From Rhizobium sp. BK316 (GTDB lineage: Bacteria > Pseudomonadota > Alphaproteobacteria > Rhizobiales > Rhizobiaceae): 64,000 nucleotides of DNA. Shown piece after piece: positions 17,943-27,872 of the stretch. The notes beneath the pieces are model-generated. The model saw only the letters and a program-made list of their open reading frames with translations. It did no database searches and was not told the DNA's origin. Each line of letters begins with the position of its first letter. The stretch's first letter is position 1. Position numbers and translations under genes: made by a program. Location: assembly GCF_014193695.1 (NCBI RefSeq), contig NZ_JACHZR010000004.1:620001-684000 (forward strand). The letters run 5' to 3'.

Positions 17943-18869
17943 TCAGCCCTTGGCGACAGCGGCGACTTCGGCCGCAAAGTCGGTTTCTTCCTTCTCGACG
18001 CCTTCGCCGAGGAGCAGGCGAGCCATGCCGGTGATTTCGATCGGCGCGCCGGCTTCCTTCTCGGCTGCCTTGATCGCAGCGCCAACCGTCAGGTCCGGGT
18101 TGATGACGAAAGACTGCGAGAGAAGAGCGACTTCCTCGAAGAACTTGCGCATGCGGCCTTCCACCATCTTTTCGATGATGGCTTCCGGCTTGCCGGATTC
18201 GCGGGACTGCTCGATGAAGACGTTGCGTTCGCGCTCGGCGACTGCAGCATCGACTTCTTCGGCGCGGATCGCCAGCGGGTTGGTAGCCGCGATATGCATG
18301 GCAACCTGGCGGCCGATCGAGGTCAGAACGGCCTTGTCGCCGACGGACTTCAGCGCGACGAGAACGCCGAGCTTGCCAATGCCGTCGCCGGCAGCGTTGT
18401 GGATGTAGGTTGCCACGACACCGTGCTCGACTTCCAGCTTGGCGGCACGACGGAGCGTCATGTTTTCGCCAATGGTTGCGATCGCTTCCTTGATGGTGTC
18501 GGCGACCGGCTTGCCGGATGCGGGATAGGTCGCAGCCGAAATGGCTTCGACCGTGCCGTCGGTGGACAGCGCAACTTCGGCGACCCCGCGTGCTAGATCT
18601 TGGAAGGCATCGTTACGGGCAACGAAGTCGGTTTCGGAATTGAGCTCGATGACGACAGCCTTGTGACCGGCGCCGGCAATGGCGACCAGGCCTTCAGCGG
18701 CGGCGCGGCCGGACTTCTTGTCGGCCTTGGAGATGCCCTTGGCGCGCAGCCAGTCGATCGCGGCTTCGATATCGCCGTTGGTCTCGGTCAGCGCCTTCTT
18801 GCAGTCCATCATGCCTGCGCCAGACTTTTCGCGCAGTTCTTTCACCAGTGCAGCCGTAATCTCGGTCAT
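17943..18869 (-). CDS. tsf: Translation elongation factor Ts
   Basis: A 308-residue EF-Ts, the guanine nucleotide exchange factor for EF-Tu. The N-terminal UBA-like domain with LREKSGAGMMDCKKAL (about residues 11-26) is followed by the Phe-containing NSETDFVARND exchange motif (about 76-86) and the coiled C-terminal dimerisation part. It lies downstream of rpsB with a gap of about 240 bases. Confidence 0.97.
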   Translation of the reverse strand: MTEITAALVKELREKSGAGMMDCKKALTETNGDIEAAIDWLRAKGISKADKKSGRAAAEGLVAIAGAGHKAVVIELNSETDFVARNDAFQDLARGVAEVALSTDGTVEAISAATYPASGKPVADTIKEAIATIGENMTLRRAAKLEVEHGVVATYIHNAAGDGIGKLGVLVALKSVGDKAVLTSIGRQVAMHIAATNPLAIRAEEVDAAVAERERNVFIEQSRESGKPEAIIEKMVEGRMRKFFEEVALLSQSFVINPDLTVGAAIKAAEKEAGAPIEITGMARLLLGEGVEKEETDFAAEVAAVAKG

Positions 18870-19107
18870 AAGCTTCCTCTTGTCGGTTTATACGGTGGCC
18901 CGCGGAACGCGGTGCGGCACCGGATTGAGGCACGAAATGTACCTGTATGTATGACAGCGTTATGAAGACGCATCATAACAAAACTCTTGGGGCGAAAGCA
19001 GCGTGCGCTTCCACCGGAAACGAGCAAGGCCGCCGAACTTCAGAGAGTCGCGAGCGGCCTTTCCCAATCTTCACAAGCTTCAGCGGAGATTTGCTCCGCC
19101 CGCTTTA

Positions 19108-19875
19108 TCAGGCGTCGGCTGCCTCATCGAGCGCCGGCTCGACCGGAACTTCGGTCGAGGCGCCGAGGTCGCGGCCCGATGCGCTCTGCTGACGGGCGAT
19201 ACCGTCGATGGCAGCGCGGGCGATCAGGTCGCAGTAGAGAGCGATGGCGCGCGAAGCGTCGTCGTTGCCCGGGATCGGATAGTCGATCAGGTCCGGATCG
19301 CAGTTCGAGTCGATGATGGCAACGACCGGGATGCCGAGGCGCTTGGCTTCGTCGATCGCGATCTTTTCCTTGTTGGTGTCGATAATGAACATCAGGTCCG
19401 GCGTGCCGCCCATGTCCTTGATACCGCCGAGGGCCTTGTCGAGCTTTTCGCGTTCGCGCTCGAGGTTCAGGCGCTCCTTCTTGGAGTAGCCGGACTGCTC
19501 GGCGCTGAGGATTTCGTCGAGCTTGCGCAGGCGCTGGATCGAATTGGAGATCGTCTTCCAGTTCGTCATCATGCCGCCGAGCCAACGCGAGTTGACGTAG
19601 TACTGGGCAGAACGCTTAGCCGAGTCAGCGATCAGTTCGGAAGCCTGGCGCTTGGTGCCGACGAAGAGAACGCGGCCGCCACGAGCAACGGTGTCGGACA
19701 CGACCTGCAGGGCGCGCGACAGCATCGGCACGGTCTGGGCCAGGTCGATGATGTGGATGTTGTTACGATCGCCGAAAATGTACGGCTTCATCTTCGGGTT
19801 CCAGCGGTGCGTCTGGTGACCGAAGTGGACGCCTGCTTCGAGCAGCTGGCGCATAGAAAAATCAGGCAATGCCAT
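19108..19875 (-). CDS. rpsB: 30S ribosomal protein S2
   Basis: A 255-residue S2, needed for late 30S assembly and S1 binding. It starts MALPDFSMRQLLEAGVHFGHQ and has the RWLGGMMTNWKTI and PDLMFIIDTNKEKIAIDEA family segments. It is the first gene of the rpsB-tsf-pyrH-frr operon; the 250 bases between it and eipB should hold the promoter. Confidence 0.98.
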   Translation of the reverse strand: MALPDFSMRQLLEAGVHFGHQTHRWNPKMKPYIFGDRNNIHIIDLAQTVPMLSRALQVVSDTVARGGRVLFVGTKRQASELIADSAKRSAQYYVNSRWLGGMMTNWKTISNSIQRLRKLDEILSAEQSGYSKKERLNLEREREKLDKALGGIKDMGGTPDLMFIIDTNKEKIAIDEAKRLGIPVVAIIDSNCDPDLIDYPIPGNDDASRAIALYCDLIARAAIDGIARQQSASGRDLGASTEVPVEPALDEAADA

Positions 19876-20125
19876 GCCTTGTTACTCCTTTTCCGGTTGA
19901 ACCTCCGCAAGGCGAACAGCATCCTCTTTGAAGATGCCACCGGGCGGAAAAGCCGGATTTCTCCCGGACGATCCCATGCCTTACGTGTGGAATGCGCGTG
20001 GCCTTACATTCGATTTGCCGTAAAAGCAAGGCTTATGCCAAAAAATCTGCTTGGACCCGCATGCGAATTGTCGAGACGATCGGCTCAGCTTGCCAGTTCC
20101 GGTCAGGCCTGCGGCGAGGGCTGCC

Positions 20126-20965
20126 TCAGTGGCAGACCGGCGCAGCCTTCTTGTCGAGAAGCTCAAGCTTGGCGAGCTTGCCGGTCAGGACGAAATCACC
20201 GTAGTCCATCGTCAAGTCGCGCGTGATGCCGTTCTCATAGAGCTTGAACGACATGCGGTAGACCGGCAGCGTGTCCGATTTGGCATTCTCGTTGAAATAA
20301 GAGATCGTCACCGGCCAGAAGGACGACTTGGCGAACTGGCCGGCATTGCCGGCATCGGCCTCATCCGTGACCGGGGTCTCCTGCTTGCCGACAATGGTCG
20401 TGGTGACAAGGGATTTGTCGCCGTCGTCGGAGCCGTCGAAAACGCGAGCCTCGAAGAAGCGCTTGCCATCCTTGGCGTTCTGGATGACGTCGAGCATGTG
20501 CTCGGTCGGAAAACGGCTTTCCTCGAGCTGCAGTTCACGGCTGGCCGGCTGTGTCAGGTCGACCTTCACGCCTTCCGGCTTATCCTGAGCCGCGCCGTTG
20601 ACTTCCTTGTCGAGCTGATCGTCGGTGAAAGACTTGGTATCGAAGGTGAACTTGCCGTCCTTCAGGCTTTCGAAGGTCTTGGTCTGCTGGTCGCTGACAC
20701 GCACGCTGTCGCCGGTGTCGATCTGGGTGACGAAGCGGAAATTCGTGGTGAAGCCTTCACAGTAATTGCCGTCGAACTCATAGACCATGCGGCCGTACAT
20801 GGAGGAGATGCCGGAGCGTTCCGAGGCGTCCTTCAGTTCCAGGTCGTAGACGGCGCGGTGAGCGACGAGCCCGGTCGCGATCGCAGCGCTCGTCGCCGGC
20901 GCGGCCGCCGAAACATTGGCGGAAACGCTTGCGAGAAGAAGAGCGGCAAGTGACGATCGGAACAT
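20126..20965 (-). CDS. eipB: Cell-envelope integrity protein EipB (DUF1849)
   Basis: A 279-residue secreted protein with a cleavable signal peptide (first about 21 residues, ending near VSA). It matches DUF1849/EipB, a periplasmic spiral beta-barrel protein described in Brucella as important for envelope integrity. Characteristic stretches are HRAVYDLEL (about 35-43) and MVYEFDGNYCEGFTTNFRFV with the first conserved Cys; the partner Cys is near the C-terminal end (APVCH), so the disulfide seen in the family is possible. It is monocistronic upstream of rpsB. Confidence 0.88.
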   Translation of the reverse strand: MFRSSLAALLLASVSANVSAAAPATSAAIATGLVAHRAVYDLELKDASERSGISSMYGRMVYEFDGNYCEGFTTNFRFVTQIDTGDSVRVSDQQTKTFESLKDGKFTFDTKSFTDDQLDKEVNGAAQDKPEGVKVDLTQPASRELQLEESRFPTEHMLDVIQNAKDGKRFFEARVFDGSDDGDKSLVTTTIVGKQETPVTDEADAGNAGQFAKSSFWPVTISYFNENAKSDTLPVYRMSFKLYENGITRDLTMDYGDFVLTGKLAKLELLDKKAAPVCH

Positions 20966-21115
20966 TCATTAACTCCTGTTGGACTCGTCCGCGATGTTAT
21001 AAGAACCGTTTCGGCCAAATAGAGGCGGCCAAGTCGAGGCTCGAAACTGTCACATTAAAGATTCTAGTCTTGATGCATAATTTTTGAAGAATTGACAACA
21101 AAAGCGGAGACGAAA

Positions 21116-21583
21116 ATGTCCGATCAAATCGCCACGCGCCTGTCGGAAATGGGGATAACCCTGCCCGAAGCTGCCGCACCTGCCGCCAATTATGTCCCCT
21201 ATGTCATCAGCGGCAATCTTCTCACTATTTCCGGCCAGCTGCCGCTCGAAGGCGGCAAGGTCGCGATTTCCGGTCACCTCGGCAGGACTGTCGACGTCGC
21301 CGCCGGTCAGCGTGCTGCAGAACTTTGCGCCATCAACATCCTCGCTCAGGCAAAGGCAGCGCTTGGCGGCGATCTCGGTCGCATCCGCCGCGTCATCAAG
21401 CTCAACGGTTTCGTTGCCTCTGCACCTGATTTCGTCGAGCAGCACCTTGTCATCAACGGCGCATCGAACCTGATCGCCGGCGTGCTCGGCGAAGCCGGCA
21501 AACATGCCCGCGCTGCCGTCGGCATGGCTGCTCTGCCGCTCAATGCCGCAGTCGAGATCGATGCTATCATGGAAATCGCATAA
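21116..21583 (+). CDS. RidA family protein (YjgF/YER057c/UK114-like, Atu1953-type)
   Basis: A 155-residue protein of the RidA superfamily, in the longer subgroup with an N-terminal extension. The core is seen in YVPYVISGNLLTISGQLPL and VKLNGFVASAPDFVEQHLVINGASNL. The archetypal members hydrolyse reactive enamines/imines from PLP enzymes; this subgroup lacks a confirmed substrate. I used the ATG at 21116; an in-frame TTG at 21092 is less likely. The stop overlaps the next start by one base (TAATG), so it is coupled to the phosphodiesterase gene. Confidence 0.88.
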   Translation: MSDQIATRLSEMGITLPEAAAPAANYVPYVISGNLLTISGQLPLEGGKVAISGHLGRTVDVAAGQRAAELCAINILAQAKAALGGDLGRIRRVIKLNGFVASAPDFVEQHLVINGASNLIAGVLGEAGKHARAAVGMAALPLNAAVEIDAIMEIA

Positions 21584-22302
21584 TGACGAATGCCTCATGG
21601 ATCAAAGAGCTGCCGGTTGCGCACCGCGGCTATCATGACCTCAACAATGTCGTCTGGGAAAATACGCTTTCGGCCTTCTCGCGTGCCGTCGAAGCAGGCT
21701 TTGCCATCGAATGCGACCTGCATTACGCCTCCGATGCAGTGCCGGTCGTCTTCCACGATGAAGATCTGGAACGCCTCTGCAACCTGAAGGGCGACGTGCG
21801 TGAACGGACCTCCCAGGAGCTCGGTCTGATTGCCGTCGGCGGCACGAAGGACAAAGTGCCGACGCTGAAGCAGCTTCTCACCCTTGTGCAGGGCAAGGTA
21901 CCACTGGTGCTGGAGCTCAAGGGCCGCGAAGCCGACGACGAGGGCTTTGCCGAGGCCGTTCTCGAAGTGCTAGAGGGCTACCAGGGCAAGGTTGCGCTGA
22001 TGAGCTTCGACCATTGGCTGCTGAAGGACCTCAAGGACCTGAATTCGCCCTACCCGCTCGGCCTGACGGCCAACGGCAACACGGCCGAAGAATATGCCGT
22101 GCATGAAAAGGCAATGGAGATCGGCCTCGATTTCATCTCCTATTATTATGCCGACCTGCCGAACCCGTTCATCACCGGCCAGCGCGACAAGGGCATTCCG
22201 GTCATCACCTGGACGGTGCGCGACGATGAGGCCCGCAAGCATACATTCGAGAACGCCGACCAGATGACTTTCGAGGGCTTCGATCCACGCACGGCGGTTT
22301 GA
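21583..22302 (+). CDS. Glycerophosphodiester phosphodiesterase family protein
   Basis: A 239-residue TIM-barrel GDPD protein that would release glycerol 3-phosphate from glycerophosphodiesters. Catalytic His14 and Arg15 are in VAHRGYHD, followed by WENTLSAFSRAVEAG, the metal-binding ECDLHY and second catalytic His in VVFHDEDLERL. No signal peptide is seen, so it is probably cytosolic. It is coupled to the upstream RidA gene. Confidence 0.92.
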   Translation: MTNASWIKELPVAHRGYHDLNNVVWENTLSAFSRAVEAGFAIECDLHYASDAVPVVFHDEDLERLCNLKGDVRERTSQELGLIAVGGTKDKVPTLKQLLTLVQGKVPLVLELKGREADDEGFAEAVLEVLEGYQGKVALMSFDHWLLKDLKDLNSPYPLGLTANGNTAEEYAVHEKAMEIGLDFISYYYADLPNPFITGQRDKGIPVITWTVRDDEARKHTFENADQMTFEGFDPRTAV

Positions 22303-22380
22303 CGCTCGCTTTTTCGACAAGATCGTGCGCAGACTGGGAGGGAGCCCGCTCCCTCCTCCCAACGGCTTCGCATTTGCTTC

Positions 22381-23583
22381 ATGACAGACGAATCGTCAGA
22401 CGAACTTTCCATTCGCATCGAGCGATCATTCACTGCGATTTCCCCAGAGCGCTGGTCCAGGCTTTCGGGAGCATCGAAGGCGTGCGATATCATCGCCTAT
22501 AACCCCTTCGTTTCGCATGCCTTTCTCTCGTCGCTGGAAGAATCCGGCTCGGCCACGGCACAGACCGGCTGGCTCGGCCATCACATGCTTCTGGAAACAG
22601 ACAAGGGTGAACTGGTCGGTGCCCTGCCCGGCTATCTCAAGAACCACAGCCAGGGCGAATATGTCTTCGACCACGGCTGGGCCGACGCTTTCGAACGGGC
22701 CGGTGGCAGCTATTACCCGAAGCTGCAATGCTCGATCCCTTTCACGCCTGCAACCGGCCCTCGCCTGCTCGTGGCCGAAGGATTTGCAAGACTACCAGTT
22801 CAGAATGCCATGGCGGAAAGCCTCAAGGAGGTTGTACGCCGTCTCGATATTTCCTCGGCCCATATCACCTTCGTGCCAGAGGACGAGATGCCGGTCTTCG
22901 AGACCGACGGCTATCTCCATCGCACCGACAAGCAGTTTCATTTCATCAATGAAGGCTATGCCAACCACGATGAGTTCCTGGAAACGCTTGCCTCCCGCAA
23001 GCGCAAGGCACTGCGCAAGGAGCGTCGGACGGCGGTTGAAAACGGCATTACTATCGACTGGCTGACCGGAAAAGACCTGACCGAAAAAATCTGGGACCAG
23101 TTCTTCGCCTTCTACATGGATACCGGCAGCCGCAAATGGGGCCGCCCCTATCTGACGCGCAAATTCTACTCGCTGATCGGCGAGCGCATGGCCGACGACA
23201 TCCTGCTCGTCATGGCGAAGCGCGACGGCCGCTATGTGGCAGGCGCCATCAATTTCGTCGGCGGCGATACGCTCTACGGGCGGCACTGGGGCTGCATCGA
23301 AGATCATCCCTACCTGCATTTCGAGGTCTGCTACCATCAGGCAATCGACTTCGCGCTGGAAAAGGGTCTCAAGAAGGTGGAGGCCGGCGCGCAGGGCGAA
23401 CATAAGCTAGCGCGCGGCTACCTGCCGGTGACGACACATTCGGCCCACTATATCGCCCATGCGGGATTGCGCCGTGCGGTTGCCGACTACCTCGAGCGGG
23501 AACGGGAGGATGTCGAGTACATAAATGAGATGCTGAGCGAACACACTCCCTTCCGCAAGGGCGAACGGCTGCAGGAGGATTGA
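22381..23583 (+). CDS. FemAB-like / GNAT-fold N-acyltransferase (DUF482 family)
   Basis: A 400-residue protein of the PF04339-type family annotated as peptidoglycan-biosynthesis-like or GNAT N-acetyltransferase. The recognisable region includes FVSHAFLSSLEESGSA, the GYLKNHSQGEYVFDHGWADA segment, and GGDTLYGRHWGCIEDHPYLHFEVCYHQAIDFA near the C-terminus. The acceptor substrate is not known. It stands 78 bases after the GDPD gene and may share its transcript, followed by the HIT protein gene. Confidence 0.85.
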   Translation: MTDESSDELSIRIERSFTAISPERWSRLSGASKACDIIAYNPFVSHAFLSSLEESGSATAQTGWLGHHMLLETDKGELVGALPGYLKNHSQGEYVFDHGWADAFERAGGSYYPKLQCSIPFTPATGPRLLVAEGFARLPVQNAMAESLKEVVRRLDISSAHITFVPEDEMPVFETDGYLHRTDKQFHFINEGYANHDEFLETLASRKRKALRKERRTAVENGITIDWLTGKDLTEKIWDQFFAFYMDTGSRKWGRPYLTRKFYSLIGERMADDILLVMAKRDGRYVAGAINFVGGDTLYGRHWGCIEDHPYLHFEVCYHQAIDFALEKGLKKVEAGAQGEHKLARGYLPVTTHSAHYIAHAGLRRAVADYLEREREDVEYINEMLSEHTPFRKGERLQED

Positions 23584-23637
23584 CGCGCTTGGCTCCGCCG
23601 CGCTACGCGATCAAGGAAAGCATGAGGAGATTTCGCC

Positions 23638-24066
23638 ATGACCAGCGCCGCCTATGACGACAACAACATCTTCGCCAAGATCCTGCGCGGCGAGATCCCG
23701 TCGCATCGCGTCTATGAGGACGACAAGACAGTCGTCTTCATGGATGTGATGCCGCAAGCGCCGGGCCATGTTCTGGTCCTGCCGAAGGCACCTTCCCGCA
23801 ACATCTTCGACGCCGATCCGGCTTCGCTCTCTCACACTATCACCGTCGTCCAGAAGGTCGCCAATGCGGTGAAAGAAGCCTTCGACGCCGACGGCGTCTT
23901 CATCGCCCAGTTCAACGAGCCGGCAGCAGGTCAGACGGTTTTCCACCTGCATTTCCATGTCATCCCTCGGCATGAGGGCGTGGCACTCAAGCCGCATTCC
24001 GGCAAGATGGAGGACGGCGCGGTGCTCGCCGCCAACGCGGAGAAGATCAAGGCGGAACTCGCGTAA
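23638..24066 (+). CDS. HIT family protein (histidine triad hydrolase)
   Basis: A 142-residue HIT protein. The active-site triad is in VFHLHFHVIPR, and the N-terminal half has IFAKILRGEIPSHRVYEDD, typical of the HinT/PKCI branch, which hydrolyses AMP-lysine type phosphoramidates. A good GAGGAG ribosome-binding site precedes the ATG. A bidirectional terminator follows and separates it from clpA. Confidence 0.95.
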   Translation: MTSAAYDDNNIFAKILRGEIPSHRVYEDDKTVVFMDVMPQAPGHVLVLPKAPSRNIFDADPASLSHTITVVQKVANAVKEAFDADGVFIAQFNEPAAGQTVFHLHFHVIPRHEGVALKPHSGKMEDGAVLAANAEKIKAELA

Positions 24067-24108
24067 CGGAAACACCGCCCGATTTGCGCGACATGCTTTA
24101 ATGCAAAT

Positions 24109-24136
24109 AAAAAGGCCGCTTTTCAACGGCCTTTTT
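24109..24136. terminator. Bidirectional terminator between the HIT gene and clpA
   Basis: A 10-bp stem AAAAAGGCCG / CGGCCTTTTT with an 8-base loop. The A and T arms serve both convergent genes. Confidence 0.85.
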
Positions 24137-24156
24137 CATTCTCTGGCTTTGAAGAC

Positions 24157-26646
24157 TTACTTCTTGCGCGGAACCTTCGGAACCGTCGAACCCTTCTTGG
24201 GGGCGTCGCGAACTTCCGGTTCAGGCCGCGGCACGGTCTTGGCCTTTGTCTTCTTGACCGGCTTGGTCTTCAGCTCGCCATCATCCTCGTGAGCCGCTTC
24301 CGGGTGAACCAGTTCGGCCTCAGGCTTCGGCTTGATCGGCGCCGTTTCCGGAATGGCTTCCAGAATGAGGCCGGGCTTGCCGTCTTCCTTGGGACCGACG
24401 GTGACGTTGACGACGCCGCCCTTCTTCAGCTTGCCGAAGAGGATTTCGTTCGCCAGCGGCTTCTTGATGTTTTCCTGGATCACGCGGGACAGCGGGCGGG
24501 CGCCCATCTTCTCATCGTAACCCTTTTCGGACAGCCAGGCGATCGCATCCTCGTGCAGGTCGAAGGTGACGTTGCGTTCGGAGAGCTGAGCTTCAAGCTG
24601 CATGATGAACTTCTGTACGACCTTGTGGATGACGGCCGTCGGCAGCGCCGCGAACGGGATGATCGCGTCGAGACGGTTGCGGAATTCCGGCGTGAACAGG
24701 CGGGTCAGCGCCTCTTCGTCTTCGCCAGTGCGCTTGGACGAACCGAAGCCGATGGCGGCCTTGGCCATTTCCGAAGCGCCCGCATTGGTCGTCATGATGA
24801 GGATGACGTTGCGGAAGTCGATCTTCTTGCCGTTATGGTCGGTCAGCGTGCCGTGGTCCATGACCTGCAGCAGGATATTGTAGATATCTGGATGCGCCTT
24901 CTCGATTTCGTCCAGCAGCACCACGCAATGCGGATGCTGGTCGACGCCATCGGTCAAGAGGCCACCCTGGTCGAAGCCGACATAGCCGGGAGGTGCACCG
25001 AGCAGACGGGAAACCGTATGCCGCTCCATGTATTCCGACATGTCGAAGCGCAGTATCTCGACACCGAGCGAGGCGGCAAGCTGCTTGGCGACTTCCGTCT
25101 TGCCGACGCCGGTGGGGCCGGAGAAGACATAGGCGCCGATCGGCTTATTCGGTTCGCGCAAGCCAGCACGGGCCAGCTTGATCGAAGTGGACAGGGCTTC
25201 GATCGCCACATCCTGACCATAGACGACCGAGCGCAGCTCCTTCTCGAGATTGGCAAGAACGGCTTCGTCATCCTTCGAGACGGTCTTTGCCGGGATACGG
25301 GCCATCGTCGCAATCGTCGCTTCGATCTCCTTTTCGGTGATCAGCTTGCGGCGCCTGGACGGCGGCAGCAGCATCTGGGCCGCACCGGTCTCATCGATGA
25401 CATCGATCGCCTTGTCCGGCAGCTTACGGTCCGAAATATAGCGAGCCGAGAGTTCGACAGCGGTCTTGATCGCCTCGTTCGAGTAGCGCAGGTGGTGGTA
25501 TTCTTCGAAATAGGGCTTCAGGCCCTTCATGATCTCGATTGCATCGTCGATCGACGGCTCATTGACATCGATCTTCTGGAAGCGGCGGACCAGAGCCCGA
25601 TCCTTTTCGAAGAACTGGCGGTATTCCTTGTAGGTGGTCGAACCGATGCAGCGGATCGCGCCCGAAGACAGGGCCGGCTTCAAGAGGTTCGAGGCATCCA
25701 TTGCGCCGCCCGACGTTGCACCCGCACCGATGACGGTGTGGATTTCGTCGATGAAGAGCACGGCACCCGGATATTCTTCCAGTTCCTTGACGACCTGCTT
25801 AAGGCGCTCTTCGAAGTCACCGCGATAACGCGTGCCGGCGAGCAGCGTGCCCATATCCAGCGAAAAGATCGTGGCATCGGCCAGAGCTTCCGGAACCTTG
25901 CCTTCGACGATCCGCTTGGCAAGGCCTTCGGCAATCGCCGTTTTACCGACGCCGGGGTCACCGACATAGAGCGGGTTGTTCTTGGAGCGGCGGCACAGGA
26001 TCTGGATGGTCCGGTTCACCTCGGCGTTACGGCCGATCAACGGGTCGATCTTGCCGCCCTTGGCCTTCTCGTTCAGGTTCACACAGTAAGCCTTCAGCGC
26101 ATCCTGCTGCTTCTTCGGCCCGCTTTCCTCCTCATTGCCGCGTGCGGTCGGCTTGGACTCGGACTCGTCCTCAGCGCCGCGCGGTGGACGGCTTTCGGAT
26201 ACGCCGGGGCGCTTGCCGATACCGTGGGAGATGTAGTTGACGGCGTCGTAGCGGGTCATTTCCTGCTCCTGCAGGAAATAGGCAGCATGGCTCTCGCGCT
26301 CGGCGAAGATCGCGACGAGCACGTTGGCGCCAGTTACCTCCTCGCGGCCGGAAGACTGGACGTGGATCACCGCGCGCTGAATGACGCGCTGGAAACCTGA
26401 CGTCGGCTTGGAGTCCTCGTCGTAACCGGTGACCAGGTTGGAGAGTTCGTTATCGACATATTCCAGGAGCGTTTTGCGGAGCGCGTCGAGGTCGACATTG
26501 CAGGCACCCATGACCGCAGCCGCATCGGCATCGTCGATCAGGGCGAGCAGCAGATGCTCGAGCGTCGCATATTCATGGTGCCGCTCGTTGGCAAAGGTCA
26601 GTGCCTGATGGAGCGCCTTCTCAAGACTAGGCGAAAATGTTGGCAC
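24157..26646 (-). CDS. clpA: ATP-dependent Clp protease ATP-binding subunit ClpA
   Basis: An 829-residue AAA+ unfoldase that feeds ClpP. The N domain (about 1-145, starting PTFSPSLEKALHQAL) binds ClpS. The two AAA+ modules carry Walker A motifs GDPGVGKT and GPTGVGKT. A long Lys/Pro/Glu-rich tail (about the last 75 residues) is an extension typical of rhizobial ClpA. I set the start at a GTG (26646) with GAGG 8 bases upstream, because the 20 residues upstream in frame overlap clpS and do not look like the conserved N-terminus. clpS lies immediately upstream. Confidence 0.96.
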   Translation of the reverse strand: MPTFSPSLEKALHQALTFANERHHEYATLEHLLLALIDDADAAAVMGACNVDLDALRKTLLEYVDNELSNLVTGYDEDSKPTSGFQRVIQRAVIHVQSSGREEVTGANVLVAIFAERESHAAYFLQEQEMTRYDAVNYISHGIGKRPGVSESRPPRGAEDESESKPTARGNEEESGPKKQQDALKAYCVNLNEKAKGGKIDPLIGRNAEVNRTIQILCRRSKNNPLYVGDPGVGKTAIAEGLAKRIVEGKVPEALADATIFSLDMGTLLAGTRYRGDFEERLKQVVKELEEYPGAVLFIDEIHTVIGAGATSGGAMDASNLLKPALSSGAIRCIGSTTYKEYRQFFEKDRALVRRFQKIDVNEPSIDDAIEIMKGLKPYFEEYHHLRYSNEAIKTAVELSARYISDRKLPDKAIDVIDETGAAQMLLPPSRRRKLITEKEIEATIATMARIPAKTVSKDDEAVLANLEKELRSVVYGQDVAIEALSTSIKLARAGLREPNKPIGAYVFSGPTGVGKTEVAKQLAASLGVEILRFDMSEYMERHTVSRLLGAPPGYVGFDQGGLLTDGVDQHPHCVVLLDEIEKAHPDIYNILLQVMDHGTLTDHNGKKIDFRNVILIMTTNAGASEMAKAAIGFGSSKRTGEDEEALTRLFTPEFRNRLDAIIPFAALPTAVIHKVVQKFIMQLEAQLSERNVTFDLHEDAIAWLSEKGYDEKMGARPLSRVIQENIKKPLANEILFGKLKKGGVVNVTVGPKEDGKPGLILEAIPETAPIKPKPEAELVHPEAAHEDDGELKTKPVKKTKAKTVPRPEPEVRDAPKKGSTVPKVPRKK

Positions 26647-26656
26647 GTTCAGTTCC

Positions 26657-27013
26657 TCACTTCTTTTCCATGACGCATTGCAGCGGATGCTGATGCTGCC
26701 GGGCAAAGTCCATCACCTGGCTCACCTTGGTCTCCGCTACCTCGTATGTGAATATTCCGCATTCGCCGACGCCGTGGTTATGGACATGCAGCATGATGCG
26801 GGTGGCACTTTCCCGATCCTTCTGAAAAAAACGCTCCAAGATGTGAATGACGAATTCCATTGGGGTGTAGTCGTCATTCAAAAGCAGTACGCGATAGAGA
26901 TTAGGCTTCTTGGTCTTCGGCTTGGTGCGCGTGATGACCGAGGTTCGATTTCCGTTGTCCCCGTTCCTTTCGCTGTCGTTTTGCATCCGGATCGGTCTGG
27001 CGATCATTGTCAT
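26657..27013 (-). CDS. clpS: ATP-dependent Clp protease adaptor ClpS
   Basis: A 118-residue ClpS that recognises N-degron substrates and delivers them to ClpA. After a flexible basic N-terminus (about 1-35) comes the core LYRVLLLNDDYTPMEFVIHILERFF with the N-degron pocket, then MLHVHNHGVGECGIFTYEVAETKV. The stop is only 10 bases before the clpA GTG, so the pair forms one operon. Confidence 0.96.
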   Translation of the reverse strand: MTMIARPIRMQNDSERNGDNGNRTSVITRTKPKTKKPNLYRVLLLNDDYTPMEFVIHILERFFQKDRESATRIMLHVHNHGVGECGIFTYEVAETKVSQVMDFARQHQHPLQCVMEKK

Positions 27014-27200
27014 TCATTCCTCAATCAATCCGGCAGGGGAGCATGGGAGGGGTGCTTTCCCGACGAATATCTGAAACCCTAAGGTAGTTCATAATAGAGC
27101 GATTTTAAGCCCCTTGTTTCCGACTGCAATCACAATTCCGCAGGACTTGACGCAAAGGCCAAAAAAGTCTGCGTAAAAACCAGGGCAGGCTTCGGGAAAC

Positions 27201-27235
27201 AAAAAAGACCGGCCGCAGATGCGGTGCCGGTCTTT
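27201..27235 (-). terminator. Terminator of the phasin gene
   Basis: A 10-bp stem (AAAGACCGGC / GCCGGTCTTT) with a 12-base loop, followed on the minus strand by a run of six T. It lies 36 bases after the phasin stop. Confidence 0.85.
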
Positions 27236-27271
27236 GATTTTCAATAGGCGGCGCGCAATGCGCTACAAGAT

Positions 27272-27640
27272 TTATGCGGCGGCGGGGGCTACCGGGGTCG
27301 CTTTCGAGACCTTGGCGGCAGTGGCGGCCATCGGTGCTTCGTAAGGCTTGTAAGCATTTTTGGCGAGGTCGGCATACATTTCGCCGAGTTTGGTCGCCTC
27401 GGTCACGAAAGCCTCATAGGAAGACTTCGCATAATTGGTCTGCAATTCGAAAGCCGCTTCGAAGCTCTTTAAGCCCGACAGCGTCTCGAAATGGGTGACG
27501 GCATCCTGGAAGGACTTCTTGGAATATTCGGCCGCCTCGGAGGCGATCGCCTGGAAACCCTTGGCAGTATCGGAATAGCTCTTCAGCATCGAATCCACAG
27601 TTTCCTTGCTCTTCCGGTTTACATCATCGAAATTGAACAT
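27272..27640 (-). CDS. Phasin family protein
   Basis: A 122-residue phasin that coats PHA granules. The protein is mainly amphipathic helix, with the Phasin_2 signature across SYSDTAKGFQAIASEAAEYSKKSFQDAV and FELQTNYAKSSYEAFVTEATKLGEMYADLAK, ending in an Ala/Pro-rich tail. The start at 27640 has GGAGG six bases upstream; the in-frame ATG two codons earlier abuts that site. It is monocistronic, far from the phaC gene at 58.7 kb. It has its own terminator. Confidence 0.9.
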   Translation of the reverse strand: MFNFDDVNRKSKETVDSMLKSYSDTAKGFQAIASEAAEYSKKSFQDAVTHFETLSGLKSFEAAFELQTNYAKSSYEAFVTEATKLGEMYADLAKNAYKPYEAPMAATAAKVSKATPVAPAAA

Positions 27641-27872
27641 GACCATCCTCCAATTGGCTGTTGCAGGCAGAAGGTAGCTGCAATGCACAAAGAGTCAAGT
27701 AGTCTTGTGCATCGCAAAACATCCACTGGTTGTGGTCGTTAACGACATTAAAGACCGGATTTTTGGGCACGTTCGTCTTTCATTGATTTTGCTAATATAT
27801 ATCAGGCGACTGCAACCGCAGGGTTATCATAAATTTTGGCGAACCAGCATATTTGGCGATCGGCGCAAACAA

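Noticed and set aside
24289..26400. 703-codon plus-strand frame across clpA
   Set aside because: Antisense shadow of ClpA, whose AAA+ motifs are unmistakable.
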